From JAHELQ01 sp965603365 (GTDB taxonomy: Bacteria > Acidobacteriota > Aminicenantia > UBA2199): DNA of 23,010 nucleotides. Where the stretch lies: assembly GCA_965603365.1 (NCBI GenBank), contig CBFDCR010000077.1, forward strand, positions 1 to 23,010. The letters run 5' to 3'. How positions within the stretch are numbered: position 1 is the first letter of the stretch; each line of letters begins with the position of its first letter. The position numbers and the translations under genes were made by a program. Under the pieces are notes generated by a model, which saw nothing but the letters and a program-made list of their open reading frames with translations, was not told the origin of the DNA and did not search any database. This document shows positions 22,870-23,010 of the stretch, one piece after another.

Positions 22870-23010
22870 CTCTTTTTTGAAAAAAAATTAAAAAATATAA
22901 TTTTATCCTAAAAATTGGCAATAACGATTATCTTTTAAAAATTAACAATAAAAAAATTTTTAAAAAATCAAGAACAAAAATACAAATGCTTTATATTTCA
23001 TTCCGGAAAT
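22870..23010. other. AT-rich intergenic tail, no gene seen
   Basis: Mostly A and T runs (for example several A7-A8 and T5-T7 stretches). I see no ORF, RNA gene or clear repeat. It may hold an UP element for the mdh promoter and the upstream region of a gene beyond the window. Confidence 0.6.

Overview
The window comes from a Gram-negative (double-membrane), metabolically anaerobic bacterium. A complete Tol-Pal system, a SurA-type periplasmic chaperone, a beta-barrel-like protein and two lipoproteins show an outer membrane. A group 3-type [NiFe] hydrogenase and an acyl-CoA carboxylase beside citrate synthase and malate dehydrogenase suggest a fermentative or anaerobically respiring heterotroph. 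Coding DNA is of middling GC, while intergenic DNA is AT-rich with near-consensus sigma70 promoters. An Acidobacteriota/Aminicenantes-like or deltaproteobacteria-like lineage would fit, but this is a guess and the phylum cannot be fixed from the sequence alone.

Layout. (1) 1-166: a perfect 28-nt palindrome, a G-quadruplex-capable G-rich stretch and a promoter whose predicted start coincides with the tolQ ATG. (2) 167-5274, plus strand: tolQ, tolR, a TonB/TolA-like gene, tolB, then pal (with its own promoter), cpoB/ybgF and ssb. (3) 5277-9592, plus strand: an MglA-like small GTPase with a long acidic C-terminal extension, a secreted protein of unknown function, an orphan family-5 solute-binding-like protein and a small beta-barrel-like protein, closely packed and probably one transcription unit continuing from the Tol-Pal genes. 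(4) 9587-11519, minus strand: a PpiC-type lipoprotein and SurA, which end convergently on the barrel gene. (5) 11690-16609, plus strand: an RsbRD-N-like sensor-domain protein, then the hydrogenase operon hydB-hydG-hydD-hydA overlapping a stand-alone response regulator. (6) 16763-20367, plus strand: a three-gene biotin-dependent acyl-CoA carboxylase (carboxyltransferase, biotin carboxylase, biotin carrier). (7) 20434-22709, minus strand: mdh followed by a eukaryote-type citrate synthase gene, transcribed from a TTGACA-N17-TATAAA promoter.

How the parts work together. Regions 1-4 are an envelope module: the proton-motive-force-driven Tol motor, its periplasmic and outer-membrane partners, two chaperone/isomerases and an uncharacterised MglA-centred set. 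Regions 5-7 are an energy and carbon module: a cytosolic NAD(P)-linked hydrogenase balances reductant, an acyl-(propionyl-)CoA carboxylase feeds the methylmalonyl route, and malate dehydrogenase plus citrate synthase run the entry to the TCA cycle.

The least explained part is the mglA-centred set at 5277-9592. Other points worth checking are the hydrogenase locus bracketed by two stand-alone signalling domains, a HypB-like CxxCGC motif at the N terminus of HydG, the mitochondrial-type citrate synthase, three promoters that predict leaderless or nearly leaderless transcripts, and a palindromic repeat present in two related copies. I saw no tRNA, rRNA, CRISPR array, transposase or hydrogenase maturation (hyp) gene.
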